From: Christiangramia aestuarii
GTDB taxonomy: Bacteria > Bacteroidota > Bacteroidia > Flavobacteriales > Flavobacteriaceae
Assembly: GCF_009735585.1 (NCBI RefSeq)
Contig: NZ_VJVW01000001.1
Location: 268,947-332,946 of the forward strand
Direction: 5' to 3'
DNA length: 64,000 nucleotides
A program made the translations under genes and the position numbers. This document shows, piece after piece, positions 52,888-61,630 of this stretch. How positions within the stretch are numbered: the first letter of the stretch is position 1; the number at the start of each line of letters is the position of its first letter. Below the pieces are notes generated by a model, which did not search any database, was not told the origin of the DNA, and saw nothing but the letters and a program-made list of their open reading frames with translations.

Positions 52888-54360
52888 ATGGAAAACTCTA
52901 CTGCAAGTCCTAAGAATGAACCAATCCTTGAAAACAAAGAGCTGAATATCTGGGAGGCATTGATCCCCGTTTTTGCCCTTATCGGCATGCTGGCCTTCAA
53001 TGTTTTTGTATTTGGAGATGATGCCCTTAGCGGATCTAACCAGTTCATTCTTCTTTTAGGAGGTGCCGTGGCTGCCATCGTAGGTTACTTTAATAAGGTG
53101 AAATTTGATACGATGATAGACGAGGTGGCCGGGAACATTGAAAGCACAGCCGGCGCGATCCTTATCCTGCTCATGGTAGGTGCCCTGGCCGGGACCTGGC
53201 TTATCAGCGGGATCATCCCTACCATGATATATTACGGTCTTCAGATATTAAATCCCACCATTTTTCTGGCAGCCTGTGTGATCATTTGTTCCGTTATTTC
53301 TCTGGCTACGGGAAGTAGCTGGACCACTTCAGCGACCGTAGGTATTGCGCTTATTGGTATCGCCGATGCATTGGGAATTTCGTTAGGAATGACTGCAGGA
53401 GCCATACTTTCCGGAGCTTATTTTGGAGATAAGATGTCGCCGCTAAGTGACACTACGAATCTTGCGCCGGCCATGGCAGGAACCGATCTTTTTACACATA
53501 TTAGATATATGGCCCTAACTACTGTGCCTACTATTACCATTACCATAATCGCCTTTATAATTATTGGTCTAAACCTGGATACCAGCGGAACTACAGATAC
53601 CACCGACATATTGAATTCTATAGATGCTGCCTTCAACATCAGCCCATGGCTGTTCGTGGTACCTGTCCTGGTTATCTTTCTGATCGTTAGAAAAACTTCC
53701 CCGCTTATCGCGCTTTTAATAGGTACTTTGCTTGGAGCCGTAGCCGCCCTTATCGCCCAGCCCGATGTGGTGCTCGCAGTTAGCGGAATGGATGAACTGA
53801 ACTTTATTAGTGGATACAAAGGCATCATGAATGCCATTACCGTAGATAGTGCTGTAGAAACCGATTCTGAAGCTTTGAACGACCTTTTTGCCTCCAGCGG
53901 AATGGCCGGAATGCTTGGGACCATCTGGCTTATCCTTTGCGCGATGGTATTTGGAGGAATCATGGAAGCAATTGGAGCCCTGGCCAGAATCAGTAAAGCT
54001 TTATTGAACCTTTTCCATACCACTTTCGGATTATTTGCCAGCACCGTTATTAGCTGCCTGGCATTGAACGTTACAGCATCAGACCAGTACCTGGCCATCG
54101 TGGTTCCCGGGAAAATGTTCGCGAAAGCCTATAAGGATAAGGGCCTCGCACCCGAGAATTTGAGCCGTAGTTTAGAGGATTCAGGAACGGTGACCTCGGT
54201 TCTGGTTCCATGGAACACCTGTGGAGCTTATCACAGTGGGGTTCTGGGAGTGCCCGTACTATCTTATGCTGGGTACGCCTTCTTCAATTACCTAAGCCCA
54301 TTTATGACATTATTATTCGCAGCTGTGGGTATAAAAATTAAAATGCTTACTGAAAAATAA
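52888..54360 (+). CDS. nhaC: Na+/H+ antiporter NhaC family
   Basis: A 490-residue protein with about 11-12 membrane helices. NhaC features include ATGSSWTTSATVGIALIGIADALG (seen as TGSSWTTSATVGIAL), GAYFGDKMSPLSDTTNLA (in GDKMSPLSDTTNLAP), and LEDSGTVTSVLVPWNTCGAY near the C-terminus. It exchanges Na+ for H+ across the inner membrane (in some members coupled with organic acids). It starts 158 bp after the PLP-enzyme gene, past a terminator. Confidence 0.92.
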   Translation: MENSTASPKNEPILENKELNIWEALIPVFALIGMLAFNVFVFGDDALSGSNQFILLLGGAVAAIVGYFNKVKFDTMIDEVAGNIESTAGAILILLMVGALAGTWLISGIIPTMIYYGLQILNPTIFLAACVIICSVISLATGSSWTTSATVGIALIGIADALGISLGMTAGAILSGAYFGDKMSPLSDTTNLAPAMAGTDLFTHIRYMALTTVPTITITIIAFIIIGLNLDTSGTTDTTDILNSIDAAFNISPWLFVVPVLVIFLIVRKTSPLIALLIGTLLGAVAALIAQPDVVLAVSGMDELNFISGYKGIMNAITVDSAVETDSEALNDLFASSGMAGMLGTIWLILCAMVFGGIMEAIGALARISKALLNLFHTTFGLFASTVISCLALNVTASDQYLAIVVPGKMFAKAYKDKGLAPENLSRSLEDSGTVTSVLVPWNTCGAYHSGVLGVPVLSYAGYAFFNYLSPFMTLLFAAVGIKIKMLTEK

Positions 54361-54510
54361 TTGGTGAGACTTTCGCAGATCTGAAGTTAATTTCCTGATA
54401 ATTTGGCAATTATAGATGCTCGCTATTACACTTATCTAAGTTGATAGACAAACCCTATCAAACAATAAAATTTAAAAATTTTCAGTCCTTTTAAATGCGC
54501 GTTTAGATGC

Positions 54511-54518
54511 TAATTTTG
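54511..54518 (+). promoter_or_regulatory. Predicted -7 box of the peroxiredoxin gene
   Basis: TAATTTTG fits TANNTTTG, 45 bp before the ATG, with a T-rich stretch at about 54489-54492 in place of the -33 TTG. Confidence 0.55.
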
Positions 54519-54563
54519 CTACGTAGAAAAAGAGAAAGTTAAACTTAAAAAACAATAATTTAT

Positions 54564-55202
54564 ATGGCTTTAGTAGGAAAAAAATTTCCAAACCTTAGCG
54601 TAGACGCAATGAACGAAATGGGAGATACTTTCAAAATAAACGTTTTGGAAGAAGCTCAGAAGAACAATAAGAAAGTATTGCTTTTCTGGTACCCAAAAGA
54701 TTTCACCTTTGTTTGCCCTACCGAACTTCACGCTTTTCAAAATGCTATGGAAGAATTTGAAAAGAGAAATGTTATGGTGATCGGAGCGTCTTGTGATACT
54801 CCAGAGGTACACTTCGCCTGGTTGAATACTCCAAAAGATAATGGAGGAATCGAAGGTGTAAAATATCCTATCCTTGCAGATTCTAACCGTAACTTAAGTT
54901 CTAGACTTGATATCCTTGATATCATGAGCGAAACTTACGATGAGGAAACCGGAGCGATCACTCTTGAAGGAGACAATGTAACTTACAGAGCTACTTACCT
55001 TATCGATGAAGAAGGAACTGTATTCCACGAAGGTATCAACCATATGCCACTTGGAAGAAACGTAAATGAATTCCTAAGATTGATCGATGCTTACACTCAC
55101 GTTCAGGAAAAAGGAGAAGTTTGTCCTGCAAACTGGGAAGAAGGTAAAGAAGCAATGAACGCCGACAGAGAAGGTGTAGCGAACTACCTAAGCTTAAACT
55201 AA
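54564..55202 (+). CDS. 2-Cys peroxiredoxin (AhpC/Prx1 type)
   Basis: A 212-residue thioredoxin-fold peroxidase. Peroxidatic Cys51 is in FTFVCPTEL, and the resolving Cys187 in GEVCPANW. It reduces hydrogen peroxide and organic hydroperoxides with thiols from thioredoxin or AhpF. It has its own promoter and leads a run with a thioredoxin 40 bp downstream, which may be its reductant. Confidence 0.95.
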   Translation: MALVGKKFPNLSVDAMNEMGDTFKINVLEEAQKNNKKVLLFWYPKDFTFVCPTELHAFQNAMEEFEKRNVMVIGASCDTPEVHFAWLNTPKDNGGIEGVKYPILADSNRNLSSRLDILDIMSETYDEETGAITLEGDNVTYRATYLIDEEGTVFHEGINHMPLGRNVNEFLRLIDAYTHVQEKGEVCPANWEEGKEAMNADREGVANYLSLN

Positions 55203-55241
55203 GAGTGCTCAGGCATTATTCAGGAATCTAAAAAAATTGCT

Positions 55242-55556
55242 ATGATTAAAGAATTAGATCAGGATAACTTAAGCGAAGTAGTAGAAAGCAACGACACCGT
55301 GGTGGTTCAGTATATGGCCGGCTGGTGTGGTAACTGCAGGCTTATGAAGCCAAAATTCAAAAAACTGGCTGAAGAGAATGAAAATGCCCAGTTTGTATTC
55401 GTTGATGCCGAGAAATTCCCGGAATCAAGAAAACTGGCCAAAGTAGATAACCTGCCAACTTTTGCTACTTTCAAAAATGGAAGTTTTAAGAATCAGGTTC
55501 AAACAAATAAGTTTGACCAGTTAAAAAACTTAGTAGATGAAGTTACCAGTAATTAA
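55242..55556 (+). CDS. Thioredoxin family protein with WCGNC active site
   Basis: A 104-residue single-domain thioredoxin with no signal peptide. The active site is GWCGNC (Cys29, Cys32), with Asn rather than the usual Pro between the cysteines, which is expected to change redox potential. The cis-Pro is in DNLPTFATF. It lies 40 bp after the peroxiredoxin gene and overlaps the next gene by 20 bp. The context suggests it reduces the peroxiredoxin or Tpx. Confidence 0.93.
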   Translation: MIKELDQDNLSEVVESNDTVVVQYMAGWCGNCRLMKPKFKKLAEENENAQFVFVDAEKFPESRKLAKVDNLPTFATFKNGSFKNQVQTNKFDQLKNLVDEVTSN

Positions 55557-55785
55557 ACATTTACAGAGAAACAACGAGGAGGTAAAACTTCAGCATACCA
55601 TCGAAGTTCTGGAAAGTTTCACCGAGCACCGTTCGGTAACCGAAGAACAGATGGATGTGATTGGAGAATTAATTACCAACCTTTGTGGAGCTGTAGAAGT
55701 TCATAAAATGATACAGGATGGTATGCCAGAAAAGGATGCCGCTAACAATTTTGTAAAGAAAGTCCTGGGCTCTATAGACCAGTAG
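55537..55785 (+). CDS. DUF6952-type small conserved protein
   Basis: An 82-residue soluble, helical protein (MKLPVIKHLQRNNEEVKL...), with one Cys in NLCGAVEVHKM. It overlaps the thioredoxin gene by 20 bp, so its translation is coupled. This small protein is found in the same place in many Flavobacteriia; the function is unknown. Redox partner or regulator is only a guess from context. Confidence 0.8.
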   Translation: MKLPVIKHLQRNNEEVKLQHTIEVLESFTEHRSVTEEQMDVIGELITNLCGAVEVHKMIQDGMPEKDAANNFVKKVLGSIDQ

Positions 55786-55805
55786 ATCTTCTTACAAATC
55801 ATTTC

Positions 55806-55846
55806 AAAAGGGCTGTTTTCATTAGGAAACAGCCCTTGTTGTTTTA
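55806..55846 (+). terminator. Terminator after the prx-trx-DUF6952 run
   Basis: Stem AAGGGCTGTTTTC-like / GAAACAGCCCTT (55808-55836) with an ATTAG loop and T-rich tail, 21 bp after the DUF6952 stop. Confidence 0.85.
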
Positions 55847-55907
55847 TGATAATTTTAGTAATAACCGAAAGACAATCTTATAAATTTATAGACCTAACAA
55901 AAATAGC

Positions 55908-56408
55908 ATGGCAAAGATTGAACTCGGTGATGAAATCGTAACTACTTATGGTAGTCTTCCCGCCTTAAATGAAAAGGCACCCCATTTTGAACTTATAAAA
56001 TCTGATCTTAGCATCAGCACTCTTGAAGACTATAAAGGCAAAAGAGTGATCATGAATATTTTCCCGAGTATAGACACTAATGTCTGCGCCACTTCGGTTC
56101 GTAATTTCAATAAAAAAGCTTCAGAATTGAAAAATACTGTAGTTTTGTGCATCTCACGGGATCTGCCTTTCGCCCAGCAAAGATTTGTAAGCGATGAAGG
56201 ATTAAAAAAGGTGGTGAACCTTTCAGATTTCAGAGATCGAAACTTTGGCAAGGATTACGGGGTAGAAATGATAGATGGCGCCTTTGAAGGGCTTTTATCC
56301 AGGGCTGTCCTGGTACTGGATGAAAATGGTCATGTTATACATTCACAGCAGGTTCCTAAAATAGATGAGGAGCCCGACTATCTTGCCGCCTTGAAAACAC
56401 TCTTATAA
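55908..56408 (+). CDS. tpx: Thiol peroxidase (Tpx family) lacking the usual resolving cysteine
   Basis: A 166-residue atypical peroxiredoxin. The peroxidatic Cys60 lies in DTNVCATSVRNFN. In E. coli Tpx the resolving Cys95 is in RFCGAEG; here the position is Val94 (RFVSDEG). A different Cys81 (VVLCISRDLP) is present and may or may not replace it. It should reduce lipid or alkyl hydroperoxides. Its TAA overlaps the dgkA ATG by one base. Confidence 0.93.
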   Translation: MAKIELGDEIVTTYGSLPALNEKAPHFELIKSDLSISTLEDYKGKRVIMNIFPSIDTNVCATSVRNFNKKASELKNTVVLCISRDLPFAQQRFVSDEGLKKVVNLSDFRDRNFGKDYGVEMIDGAFEGLLSRAVLVLDENGHVIHSQQVPKIDEEPDYLAALKTLL

Positions 56409-56770
56409 TGAAAAACAGTTTCCTCGGAAAAAGGATCAGAGGAGGAGGATATGCGATAAAAGGTGCCTGGTTGCTGCTAAGGCATGAGCCAAGTATTCAG
56501 GTACAGTTTGGTATTTCGATACTGGTATGCATCGCGGGCTGGTTCTTCGATATTACCCGAACCGAATGGATGTTCCAGTTTTTTGCCATAGGCCTGGTCA
56601 TGTCGGCCGAAGGGCTGAATACCGCTATGGAGGCCATGGCAGATTTTGTACACCCGGACTTCCATAATAAGATCGGCCATATTAAAGATGTTGCGGCGGG
56701 TGCGGTTTTTATCGCGGCCCTGATAGCAGTGATCATCGCCTGCTTTATTTATTTCCCTTATATTTTTTAA
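56408..56770 (+). CDS. dgkA: Diacylglycerol kinase family protein
   Basis: A 120-residue integral membrane protein with three predicted helices (about 30-50, 52-75, 93-118). It has the DgkA signature around AEGLNTAMEAMADF, where Glu and Asn bind ATP-Mg. In Gram-positive relatives the substrate is undecaprenol; here undecaprenol or diacylglycerol is possible. It is coupled to tpx by a TAATG overlap. Confidence 0.93.
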   Translation: MKNSFLGKRIRGGGYAIKGAWLLLRHEPSIQVQFGISILVCIAGWFFDITRTEWMFQFFAIGLVMSAEGLNTAMEAMADFVHPDFHNKIGHIKDVAAGAVFIAALIAVIIACFIYFPYIF

Positions 56771-57100
56771 ACCTGAATTAATTTATCACTTCACCTGTAA
56801 ACTACTGGTTTTAAAGTTCCCAGACTATTTTTGGTTAACTAAAATCGGGGTGAATAAAATTTTATAAATACATACTACAGGCAGTCCATCCCTTGCTATT
56901 CGTGGACCGGATCCTAATACCGCCTAAGGAATTTTCAGGCAATCTTTCTTCGCAGAATCCAGTAATTTTTACACGGGCATTTCTCCCTGCTGAGAAGTTG
57001 ATAATTAATCTGACCTCCGCACAATTTTTAGTTTCTAAATGCATTTATTTATTTTAATAGTCGCTTATTTGTATTTTTGCTCAAATCCTTGAACCTACGT
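56771..57100. other. 330-bp region between dgkA and ftsK, no clear gene
   Basis: A 60-codon frame on the minus strand (57044-56862, MHLETKNCAEVRLIINF...) is the only candidate. It has ordinary composition but no recognisable family and no convincing promoter or ribosome site, so it is not called as a gene. The ftsK -7 box lies at the right end. Confidence 0.5.
57072..57079 (+). promoter_or_regulatory. Predicted -7 box of ftsK
   Basis: TATTTTTG fits TANNTTTG, 22 bp before the chosen ATG at 57101. It includes the in-frame TTG at 57077, which argues against the longer start. Confidence 0.55.
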
Positions 57101-59500
57101 ATGGCTAAAAAGAAAGCTAAGACCAAGAAAACCGCCAAAAAACCTCGTAATTTCTCACTAAAGCTGAACAGGCAGCAAAAAGTGGTTCTCGGTAGTTTCC
57201 TAATGCTTTTTGGCCTTGCCCTTATCGTGGCATTCATATCTTTTTTGTTCAACTGGCAGGCAGATCAAAGTGTGCTCAACGAATTCGCCGACCGCGAGGT
57301 GGAAGCGAAAAACTGGCTGAGCAAATTTGGTGCGGCTATCAGCGACTTTTTTATCTATAAAGGTTTTGGACTTGCCTCCTTCTCTATTGCCTTCCTAATT
57401 TTGCTAAGCGGAATATATCTTTTCTTCGGTTTCAATAGCTCGAACCTGAGAAAATTCTGGTTTTGGGGAGTGCTGGTGATGATCTGGCTTTCGGTATTCT
57501 TTGGCTTTTTCGCCGGGAATTATGCCTTGCTTGGTGGCCGTATTGGCTATGAGACCAACGATTTTATACAGGATTACCTGGGATTCTTCGGAACTGTCTT
57601 ATTAATGCTTTTCCTTTTTATGGCTTATCTGGCCATTCGCCTAAGAGTTACTCCGGAAATGGTTGGCGGATATTTCAGGTCCGGAAAAAAAGAGCTCAAG
57701 GATGCCATGGAGGAACACCAGTCTGAAATTTCTGAAACCGATGAAGAACTCGACTGGAAAGAAAGCCTCACCCCCACTAAACCTGTGCAGGAAGAAGAAA
57801 AACCTCAAAGCATAGATCTTTCAGAAGAAAGCATTTCAGAAAGCCCTGAAAAGAAAAAAGAACCAGAACCGTCTCCGCAAATGGAGATCCATACCACCCA
57901 GGAAGAGCCTGAAGATGACGTGGCCATGGAGGTAGAAGCTGCTCCCGAAGAGGAAGAGGAAGATAATCTGAGCACCAAGCTTGTACGTGATTTCGGAGAA
58001 TTTGATCCTACCCTGGAACTCAAGAATTATAAGTTCCCGACAATTGAGCTTCTAAAGGACTATGGCGGCACTATCACCATAGACCAGGAAGAACTGGAAG
58101 AGAACAAGAACCGTATCGTTGAGACCCTGAAGAACTATAAGATCGAGATCGCCCAGATCAAGGCGACGGTTGGCCCAACGGTAACCCTATATGAAATTGT
58201 TCCCGAAGCAGGGATCAGGATCTCCAAGATCAAGAATCTTGAGGACGATATCGCCCTGTCCCTTTCGGCACTGGGCATCAGGATCATCGCTCCTATTCCG
58301 GGACGAGGTACCATTGGTATTGAAGTCCCTAACAAAAATGCCAGTATCGTTTCCATGCGTTCGGTGATCGCTTCACCAAAATTCCAGAATGCCGAGATGG
58401 AACTTCCCCTGGCATTAGGAAAGACAATTTCCAATGAAACATTCGTGGTAGACCTCGCCAAGATGCCGCATATGCTTATGGCGGGAGCAACGGGTCAGGG
58501 TAAATCTGTAGGACTGAATGCCATTTTAACTTCGCTGTTATATAGCAAACACCCGGCAGAGGTAAAATTTGTATTGGTTGATCCTAAAAAGGTAGAACTT
58601 ACCTTATTCAATAAAATAGAACGTCACTACCTGGCCAAACTTCCTGATACCGAAGACGCCATCATCACCGATAATACCAAGGTTATTAACACCCTGAATT
58701 CGCTTTGTATCGAGATGGACGACAGGTACGAGTTGCTGAAGAACGCCATGTGCCGGAACATCAAGGAATACAACGCGAAATTCAAGGCAAGAAAGCTTAA
58801 CCCGAATGACGGGCATAAGTTCCTGCCTTATATCGTATTGGTGGTGGATGAGTTCGCCGACCTTATCATGACCGCTGGCAAGGAAGTGGAAACTCCTATC
58901 GCCCGTCTGGCGCAACTTGCCCGGGCTATCGGGATACATTTAATCATTGCCACCCAAAGACCATCGGTAAACGTAATTACCGGTATTATCAAGGCAAACT
59001 TCCCGGCAAGGGTAGCCTTCAGGGTAACCTCAAAGATCGATTCCAGGACCATCCTGGACAACCAGGGTGCAGACCAGTTGATTGGTCGCGGGGATATGCT
59101 GTTCACCCAGGGGAATGAGCTCAAGCGGCTTCAGTGTGCTTTCGTAGATACGCCTGAGGTTGACAAGATCACAGAATTCATTGGGGCACAAAAAGCATAT
59201 CCAGATGCACACCAGTTACCTGCCTACGAAAGTGAGGAAAGTGGCACAGGAGTTGATATAGATGTGAGCGAGCGGGACAAGCTGTTCCGCGAAGCTGCAG
59301 AGGTGATCGTTACCGCCCAGCAGGGCTCGGCATCATTGCTTCAGAGAAAATTGAAACTTGGCTATAACCGTGCAGGTAGAATCATCGATCAACTGGAAGC
59401 CGCAGGCATCGTTGGTCCTTTTGAAGGAAGCAAGGCAAGACAGGTTTTAATCACAGATCTCGCAGCTTTAGATCAACTATTAAATGAACCAGACAATTAA
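57101..59500 (+). CDS. ftsK: DNA translocase FtsK
   Basis: About 799 residues. A basic N-terminus, four membrane helices (about 20-185), an acidic Glu/Pro-rich linker (about 200-300), then the motor: Walker A GATGQGKS (462-469), Walker B VLVVDEFADLI, and the C-terminal winged-helix gamma domain (SASLLQRKLKLGYNRAG, near 748-764). It pumps chromosome ends through the division septum and aids dimer resolution. The linker is shorter than in E. coli. lolA follows 9 bp after the stop, in a conserved Flavobacteriia order. Confidence 0.95.
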   Translation: MAKKKAKTKKTAKKPRNFSLKLNRQQKVVLGSFLMLFGLALIVAFISFLFNWQADQSVLNEFADREVEAKNWLSKFGAAISDFFIYKGFGLASFSIAFLILLSGIYLFFGFNSSNLRKFWFWGVLVMIWLSVFFGFFAGNYALLGGRIGYETNDFIQDYLGFFGTVLLMLFLFMAYLAIRLRVTPEMVGGYFRSGKKELKDAMEEHQSEISETDEELDWKESLTPTKPVQEEEKPQSIDLSEESISESPEKKKEPEPSPQMEIHTTQEEPEDDVAMEVEAAPEEEEEDNLSTKLVRDFGEFDPTLELKNYKFPTIELLKDYGGTITIDQEELEENKNRIVETLKNYKIEIAQIKATVGPTVTLYEIVPEAGIRISKIKNLEDDIALSLSALGIRIIAPIPGRGTIGIEVPNKNASIVSMRSVIASPKFQNAEMELPLALGKTISNETFVVDLAKMPHMLMAGATGQGKSVGLNAILTSLLYSKHPAEVKFVLVDPKKVELTLFNKIERHYLAKLPDTEDAIITDNTKVINTLNSLCIEMDDRYELLKNAMCRNIKEYNAKFKARKLNPNDGHKFLPYIVLVVDEFADLIMTAGKEVETPIARLAQLARAIGIHLIIATQRPSVNVITGIIKANFPARVAFRVTSKIDSRTILDNQGADQLIGRGDMLFTQGNELKRLQCAFVDTPEVDKITEFIGAQKAYPDAHQLPAYESEESGTGVDIDVSERDKLFREAAEVIVTAQQGSASLLQRKLKLGYNRAGRIIDQLEAAGIVGPFEGSKARQVLITDLAALDQLLNEPDN

Positions 59501-59509
59501 AAATTCAAA

Positions 59510-60151
59510 ATGAAAAAATTAGTATTCATCCTGGCCGCAGTTCTTTCCTTAAACGTCCAGGCACAAAGCTCGCAGAAAGCAGAAAAATTACTTAACGAGG
59601 TATCTTCCAAGGTGAAGAATTACGATAATATGGTTATCGAATTCAAATATGCCCTGGAAAACGAGGCTGAAAATGTTAGGCAGGAAACCAGAGGCGATGT
59701 TAGCATTAAAGGTGAGAAATATGTTCTTAACCTTATGGGTACTACCCAGATGTTCGACGGAAAGAAAATCTACACTATCATTCCGGAGGATGAGGAGATC
59801 AATATTTCCAATTATGTAGAAGAGGATAGCAACAGCATTACGCCTTCTAAAATGTTCAGTTTTTATGAAGACGGATACAATTATGAGATGGCGGCCACCC
59901 AGAATGTAAAGGGACGCCAGATCCAGTATGTGAAGCTTACTCCAAAAGACAGCAATGCCGAGATCAAGAACATACTATTGGGGATAGACAGCCAGACCAA
60001 GCATATCTACGATCTTATCCAGACACAGGAAAATGGCACTAAAGTGACGATTACCGTGAAAAGCTTTAAGACAGACCAGCCGCTTGCGGAGAATCTATTT
60101 AACTTTAACGAAGATCGTTACAGCGATTATTACATCAATAGATTAGACTAA
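59510..60151 (+). CDS. lolA: LolA-like outer-membrane lipoprotein carrier
   Basis: A 213-residue periplasmic protein with an SPI signal (MKKLVFILAAVLSLNVQAQ). The mature part fits the half-barrel LolA fold (FKYALENEAENVRQETRGDVSIKGEKYVL typical strand pattern, shown here in part as GDVSIKGEKYVLNL). It ferries lipoproteins from the inner to the outer membrane, important given the many lipoproteins in this window. It lies between ftsK and an LptG-type gene with a 1-bp gap downstream. Confidence 0.9.
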   Translation: MKKLVFILAAVLSLNVQAQSSQKAEKLLNEVSSKVKNYDNMVIEFKYALENEAENVRQETRGDVSIKGEKYVLNLMGTTQMFDGKKIYTIIPEDEEINISNYVEEDSNSITPSKMFSFYEDGYNYEMAATQNVKGRQIQYVKLTPKDSNAEIKNILLGIDSQTKHIYDLIQTQENGTKVTITVKSFKTDQPLAENLFNFNEDRYSDYYINRLD

Positions 60152-60152
60152 A

Positions 60153-61601
60153 TTGAAAATACTCGACCGGTACATACTAACCAGTTTTCTAAAAACTTTT
60201 TTTTCGGTCTTTATCATACTCATGTTCATCTTTGTACTCCAGACCATCTGGCTGTACATAGGTGAACTTGCTGGTAAAGACCTGGATACAGAAGTGATCC
60301 TGAAATTCCTTTTGTATTTCTCCCCGAAACTGGTACCACTGGTATTACCGCTCACCATCCTGCTTACCTCGATCATGACCTTCGGCTCTTTTGCCGAAAA
60401 TTACGAGTTCGCCGCGATGAAATCATCGGGTATTTCACTTGGGCGCGCCATGCGCAGCCTTACCGTCTTTATCGTTTTTATAAGCCTGGTAGCCTTCTTT
60501 TTTGCCAATAATGTGATCCCGGCTGCAGAATTCAAATCTATCAACCTCCGAAAAAACATTGCCCAGCTGAAACCAGCCATGGCCATTACCGAAGGAACCT
60601 TCAATGATATTGGAACCTTCAATATCAAGGTGGATGAAAAAAGCGGAGAGAACGACCAGTACCTCACCGATGTGATTATTCATCAGAAGAAAAAGACCGG
60701 TGGAAATAATACGGTTATCAAAGCCAAGGAAGGCGAACTGGTGGGAAGCACAGATTCAGATGTACTTTCTCTTATCCTGAAAGAAGGTAATTATTACGAC
60801 GAGGTAGAACCCAGCGATTACCAGAAACGAAAAAGGAAACCCTTTACCAAGAGCTATTTTGACGAATATGTGATCAACATAGACCTATCTGACTTCAACA
60901 ATGTAGATCTTGAAGATGAAACTTACAGTTCTGCACATGGGATGCTTAAGATCTCTGAGCTTGATGAAAGTATAGATTCATTTTCGGTTTCCTATAACGA
61001 CCGGATGGCGGCCTTTCGTAAGAACATGTACAACCGTACCGGTATCTCTAACCTCAATAACAACTACAAGCCAAAAGATACTGTTATTAATGAGGATTCT
61101 GAGCTTCTCTCCTATTTTGACACTTATGATGCTGCGCAGATCTCTAACCTAGCCCTGGGTACGGTAAATTCAGCCCTGGCCCATTTAGGAATGAAGAAGC
61201 AGGAATTCAAGGTAAATATCAAACAGATCAATAAATTCGAGATCGCCCTGCATGAAAAATATGCTTTGGCTATCGCCTGTATCGTATTGTTTTTTGTGGG
61301 AGCCCCGCTTGGAGCGATCATCAGGAAAGGTGGAATGGGTCTGCCAATTGTTGTAGCAATACTCCTTTTCTTAACTTATCACTTCATAGGAATTTTTGCG
61401 AAGAATTCGGCTGAAGACGGTAGTATCCCGGCCTTTATTGCCACCTGGCTTTCTACGTGGATCATGTTGCCTTTAGGCATATACCTTACTTATCGGGCGA
61501 CTACAGACCAGGGACTGTTCGTATTCGACAATTTCATCGCACCGGTAAAGAAACTCTTCAAAAAAGCCGGGCTATTCAAGGATAAAAGTAAAACAGAATA
61601 A
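60153..61601 (+). CDS. lptG: YjgP/YjgQ family permease, LptG/LptF-type lipopolysaccharide export protein
   Basis: A 482-residue protein with three N-terminal helices (about 10-120), a large periplasmic beta-jellyroll (about 130-360) and three C-terminal helices (about 365-455). This is the LptF/LptG layout: the inner-membrane part of the ABC machine that extracts LPS. TTG at 60153 directly after the lolA TAA starts MKILDRYILTSFLKT, the conserved family N-terminus. LptF and LptG cannot be told apart here. Confidence 0.88.
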   Translation: MKILDRYILTSFLKTFFSVFIILMFIFVLQTIWLYIGELAGKDLDTEVILKFLLYFSPKLVPLVLPLTILLTSIMTFGSFAENYEFAAMKSSGISLGRAMRSLTVFIVFISLVAFFFANNVIPAAEFKSINLRKNIAQLKPAMAITEGTFNDIGTFNIKVDEKSGENDQYLTDVIIHQKKKTGGNNTVIKAKEGELVGSTDSDVLSLILKEGNYYDEVEPSDYQKRKRKPFTKSYFDEYVINIDLSDFNNVDLEDETYSSAHGMLKISELDESIDSFSVSYNDRMAAFRKNMYNRTGISNLNNNYKPKDTVINEDSELLSYFDTYDAAQISNLALGTVNSALAHLGMKKQEFKVNIKQINKFEIALHEKYALAIACIVLFFVGAPLGAIIRKGGMGLPIVVAILLFLTYHFIGIFAKNSAEDGSIPAFIATWLSTWIMLPLGIYLTYRATTDQGLFVFDNFIAPVKKLFKKAGLFKDKSKTE

Positions 61602-61602
61602 A

Positions 61603-61610
61603 TATCTTTG
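61603..61610 (+). promoter_or_regulatory. Possible -7 box of ribB
   Basis: TATCTTTG fits TANNTTTG, 21 bp before the ribB ATG and right after the LptG-type stop codon; the -33 element is weak. Confidence 0.4.
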
Positions 61611-61630
61611 CAGCCACAAAATTAGATAGT

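Noticed and set aside
53418-54098. A 226-codon minus-strand frame inside nhaC
   Set aside because: A complementary image of hydrophobic transporter codons, with no independent support.
56862-57044. A 60-codon minus-strand frame between dgkA and ftsK
   Set aside because: No family, promoter or ribosome site; recorded only in the gene-free region entry.
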